This document shows, piece after piece, positions 23,579 to 25,645 of a stretch of 25,645 nt of DNA (position 1 is the first letter of the stretch; every line of letters starts with the position of its first letter). The notes under the pieces were generated by a model. It saw only the letters and a list, made by a program, of their open reading frames with translations, did no database searches and was not told where the DNA came from. Source of the stretch: CABQCM01 sp965145485 (GTDB taxonomy: Bacteria; Bacillota; Clostridia; Oscillospirales; Acutalibacteraceae); NCBI GenBank assembly GCA_965145485.1, contig CBCTCU010000040.1, positions 1 through 25,645 on the forward strand, in the 5' to 3' direction. The translations under genes and the position numbers were made by a program.

Positions 23579-24865
23579 ATGAAACGATATCTTCCCCTGG
23601 TGGTCGTGCTGGCGCTGCTCGTATCCACCGTTACATACATCGCCCTGCGAAGCCGCAACCCGGTTGTGGAGGAGGTTGACGCCCCGGTGTCCGGGCTTTC
23701 CTCTTATACTCCGGTCGCGTCGGAGGCCCCGCATGAACCGGTGTCGCTTACCTCCGATGAGGGAATCCGCGCCGTCTGGGTCAATTTTTATGAGATGGGC
23801 GAGCTGTGCAGGGACAAAACGGCCGAAACCTACCGTCAGGCGGTGGACGCCTTGCTGGATAAAACCATTGCCCTCGGGCTCAACAGCGTCATCGCCCATG
23901 TGCGCTCCCACTCGGACGCCTTTTACCCCTCCTCCCTCTTCCCCTGGTCGGTGCAGATTGCCGGGGAGCAGGGGGTGGGCGTCGACTTTGACCCACTGGC
24001 GATATTTATCGAAGCGGCGCACGCCAAGGGGGTTTCCTTTCACGCCTGGGTCAATCCTTACCGAGTGCTCAGTCCCTCGAACGATCCCTCGGTGCTCTCG
24101 GAGGATAATCCGGCCAAAAAATGGCTTTCCGACCCCGAGGGGGAGGGGAAAGGGCTGGTCGTCCAGCGCAGCGACGGCATTTATTACAATCCCGCCGCCC
24201 CGCAGGTTCGCCGGCTCATCATCGAGGGGGTGCGCGAAATCGTCGAGAATTACGACGTCGACGGGGTGCATTTTGACGACTATTTTTACCCGACCGACAA
24301 CGAGGACTTTGACCGGGAGGATTACGCCGCCTATCAGGCCGAGGCCGGGGATGCGGCCATGCCGCTCGACGCCTGGCGCCGCACCCAGACCAATCTTCTC
24401 GTCAGCGGGGTATACAGCGCCATCAAGCAGGTCAAACCCGACGTGCTGTTCGGCGTCAGCCCGCAGGCCTCGGTGGAAAAAAACCAGACCGGCTGCTTCG
24501 CCGACGTTGAGCGTTGGGCCAGCGAGGAGGGCTACGTCGACTACATCTGCCCGCAAATCTACTTTGGCTATGAATACCCGCAGGAAGAGTATCAGTTTGA
24601 CCACCTGCTGTCGCAGTGGTGCAGCCTGGTTACCAATCCATCGGTCTCTTTCTGGGTGGGCCTGGCCCCCTATAAGCTGGGCAACTCAGACGCCGGCAGC
24701 GAGGAGTGGATCGGCACCACCGATCTGCTGGCCCGGCAGGTGGAATCGCTGATGGCATGCGGACGGTGCGAAGGGGTGGTTTTTTACAACGCCTCTACCC
24801 TTTTCGCCGACACCGAGCAGGCTGCGGCTGAACGAGAAAGTCTAACCAAAGCATTGTGTGAATAG
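23579..24865 (+). CDS. GHL10/DUF187-like glycosyl hydrolase, membrane-anchored
   Basis: The 428-aa protein has a short basic start and a hydrophobic segment (residues 5-23), a signal anchor or signal peptide, then an outside domain. The domain opens with EGIRAVWVNFYEMGEL and has GVSFHAWVNPYRVLS. It carries the acidic strand VDGVHFDDYFYP near residues 227-238, VLFGVSPQASVEKN, and closes with VDYICPQIYFGYEYP. This is the order of the GHL10 (DUF187, PF02638) TIM-barrel family, putative wall-polysaccharide hydrolases. The ATG at 23579 has AAGGAGG at seven bases; upstream frame to 23477 unused. It is followed after 13 bases by a related gene. Confidence 0.9.
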   Translation: MKRYLPLVVVLALLVSTVTYIALRSRNPVVEEVDAPVSGLSSYTPVASEAPHEPVSLTSDEGIRAVWVNFYEMGELCRDKTAETYRQAVDALLDKTIALGLNSVIAHVRSHSDAFYPSSLFPWSVQIAGEQGVGVDFDPLAIFIEAAHAKGVSFHAWVNPYRVLSPSNDPSVLSEDNPAKKWLSDPEGEGKGLVVQRSDGIYYNPAAPQVRRLIIEGVREIVENYDVDGVHFDDYFYPTDNEDFDREDYAAYQAEAGDAAMPLDAWRRTQTNLLVSGVYSAIKQVKPDVLFGVSPQASVEKNQTGCFADVERWASEEGYVDYICPQIYFGYEYPQEEYQFDHLLSQWCSLVTNPSVSFWVGLAPYKLGNSDAGSEEWIGTTDLLARQVESLMACGRCEGVVFYNASTLFADTEQAAAERESLTKALCE

Positions 24866-24878
24866 ACGAGGAAGTAAA

Positions 24879-25645
24879 ATGAGAGCATTACTGCGTCATA
24901 AAAAGATACTGATTTTGTCTTTGGCCGCCCTTCTTCTGGCTGGCCTTGCCATATCCGCGTTGTTGACCGAGGGCTTCGGCCTGTGGCGGCAAACCGCTCC
25001 CGCCCTGGCGACGGTGTCGGAGCCGGAGGAGGAAAGCGGCGGCGACCCTCCCCCCGATCTGGAGGCTTACTCCCATCCCGAGAAGCTGCTGGGCGCCCAA
25101 ATGCGTGCAGGGGTGGATTTTTCACTTCAGGACGGCGGCGCATCCCTGCGCTCGGCCGCCGAAACAGCGGCCGGGTATGGCTTTAACACCCTGTTTATCT
25201 CTCTGTACGACCAGGAGGGCAATGTGATCGCCCGGGCCATGCAGCAGCAGGAAGAGGAAGGCGACGATCCCCTCGCCCAGGCGGTGGCCGCCTGCCACGA
25301 CAACGGGCTGCTGTGCTATGTGGTGTTTTCGCTTAACACGCCGTTGGGCCAACCGGTCGACCTGACCAGCCCGGAACAGCGGGAGAATGCGGCCAGCGCG
25401 TTGGCAAGCGTGGTCCGTGGCTATGAGATCGACGGCGTTTTGTTGCAGGACGCCGGCATGGCCGCGGACATTCCGCTGGATGTCACCCGCTATCTTGCCG
25501 AGGGGGGCGGCATGGGTACGCAGGCCTACCGCCGGGAAAGCGTCACCGCCGCCGTGAGGGAAGCGCTGTCGGCCGTACGCGCGCTGCGCCCCAACCTTCC
25601 GATCGGCCTGTCGGTTCCCGCCGTTTGGGATACCTCCGACCATAT
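24879..25645 (+). CDS. GHL10-like paralogue, 5' part (runs off window)
   Basis: An uninterrupted frame of 255 codons from ATG 24879 reaches the window end, so the gene is incomplete here. A hydrophobic N-terminal segment (ILILSLAALLLAGLAISALL) is followed by a Glu/Pro-rich linker. A TIM-barrel-like part with AGVDFSLQDGGASLRSAAET, GFNTLFISLYDQEGNV, CHDNGLLCYVVFSLN and VRGYEIDGVLLQDAGM follows. These match successive elements of the upstream GHL10-like protein, including the same start of the acidic strand. At that strand it reads LLQD where the neighbour has HFDD, so one Asp is missing. The ribosome binding site is GAGGAAG, and the gap to the upstream gene is 13 bases, consistent with an operon. 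Confidence 0.75.
   Translation, partial: MRALLRHKKILILSLAALLLAGLAISALLTEGFGLWRQTAPALATVSEPEEESGGDPPPDLEAYSHPEKLLGAQMRAGVDFSLQDGGASLRSAAETAAGYGFNTLFISLYDQEGNVIARAMQQQEEEGDDPLAQAVAACHDNGLLCYVVFSLNTPLGQPVDLTSPEQRENAASALASVVRGYEIDGVLLQDAGMAADIPLDVTRYLAEGGGMGTQAYRRESVTAAVREALSAVRALRPNLPIGLSVPAVWDTSDH

Noticed and set aside
23276..24604. Long minus-strand frame (442 codons)
   Set aside because: It is antisense to the GHL10-like gene and lacks a ribosome binding site. The plus-strand frame has clear family motifs. High GC content produces such shadows.
25122..25643. Minus-strand frame at the right edge
   Set aside because: It is antisense to the second GHL10-like gene, whose plus-strand frame has an ATG, a ribosome binding site, a membrane segment and paralogy to its neighbour.

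Overview
The window looks like chromosomal DNA of a GC-rich, spore-forming Firmicute of class Clostridia, plausibly Oscillospiraceae/Ruminococcaceae-like. The evidence is the conserved run yqfC-yqfD-phoH-ybeY-era-yqzL-recO, which includes two sporulation genes, together with Firmicute-style AGGAGG ribosome binding sites and frequent TTG/GTG starts. The family assignments are made by reading motifs, without database searches.

Layout. (1) 1-163 holds a palindrome-rich imperfect tandem repeat. (2) 451-3329 holds cell-envelope genes: a plus-strand HGSNAT/DUF1624-like membrane acyltransferase converging on a minus-strand pair, a GT4 glycosyltransferase followed by a LicD-family phosphotransferase. 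(3) 3599-11400 is a minus-strand housekeeping and sporulation block. Read 5'->3' it is yqfC, yqfD, phoH, ybeY, era, a yqzL-like small gene, recO and mutS2. Internal promoters are visible before yqzL-recO-mutS2 and at the end of yqfD before phoH. (4) 11864-19949 is a compact minus-strand phage-derived cassette: terS, terL, portal, prohead protease, a small capsid-decoration-like protein, major capsid protein, three head-tail connector/neck-like proteins and two small tail-like proteins, ending at a good intrinsic terminator. All these ORFs are intact with good ribosome binding sites. No tape measure, sheath, baseplate, lysis, replication or integrase gene is present between the sporulation operon and the R-M locus. 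(5) 20076-22187 is a plus-strand type II restriction-modification pair: a BglII-like endonuclease with a D-x8-E-x-Q active site, overlapping by ATGA a beta-class amino-methyltransferase. (6) 22381-25645 holds an SGNH hydrolase, then after a 650-base gap two tandem GHL10/DUF187-like membrane-anchored proteins. The second runs off the window edge and appears to have lost the acidic pair seen in the first.

How the parts fit. The housekeeping block covers ribosome and RNA maturation (YbeY, Era, PhoH), DNA repair and ribosome quality control (RecO, MutS2) and spore-coat/cortex-stage functions (YqfC, YqfD). The phage-derived cassette sits directly upstream of yqfC in the same orientation, and hairpin terminators separate the two. 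It could be a prophage remnant, a capsid-forming satellite or a domesticated particle. The intact ATPase, nuclease and protease motifs argue against simple decay. The restriction system next to it may belong to the same accessory region or be an independent arrival.
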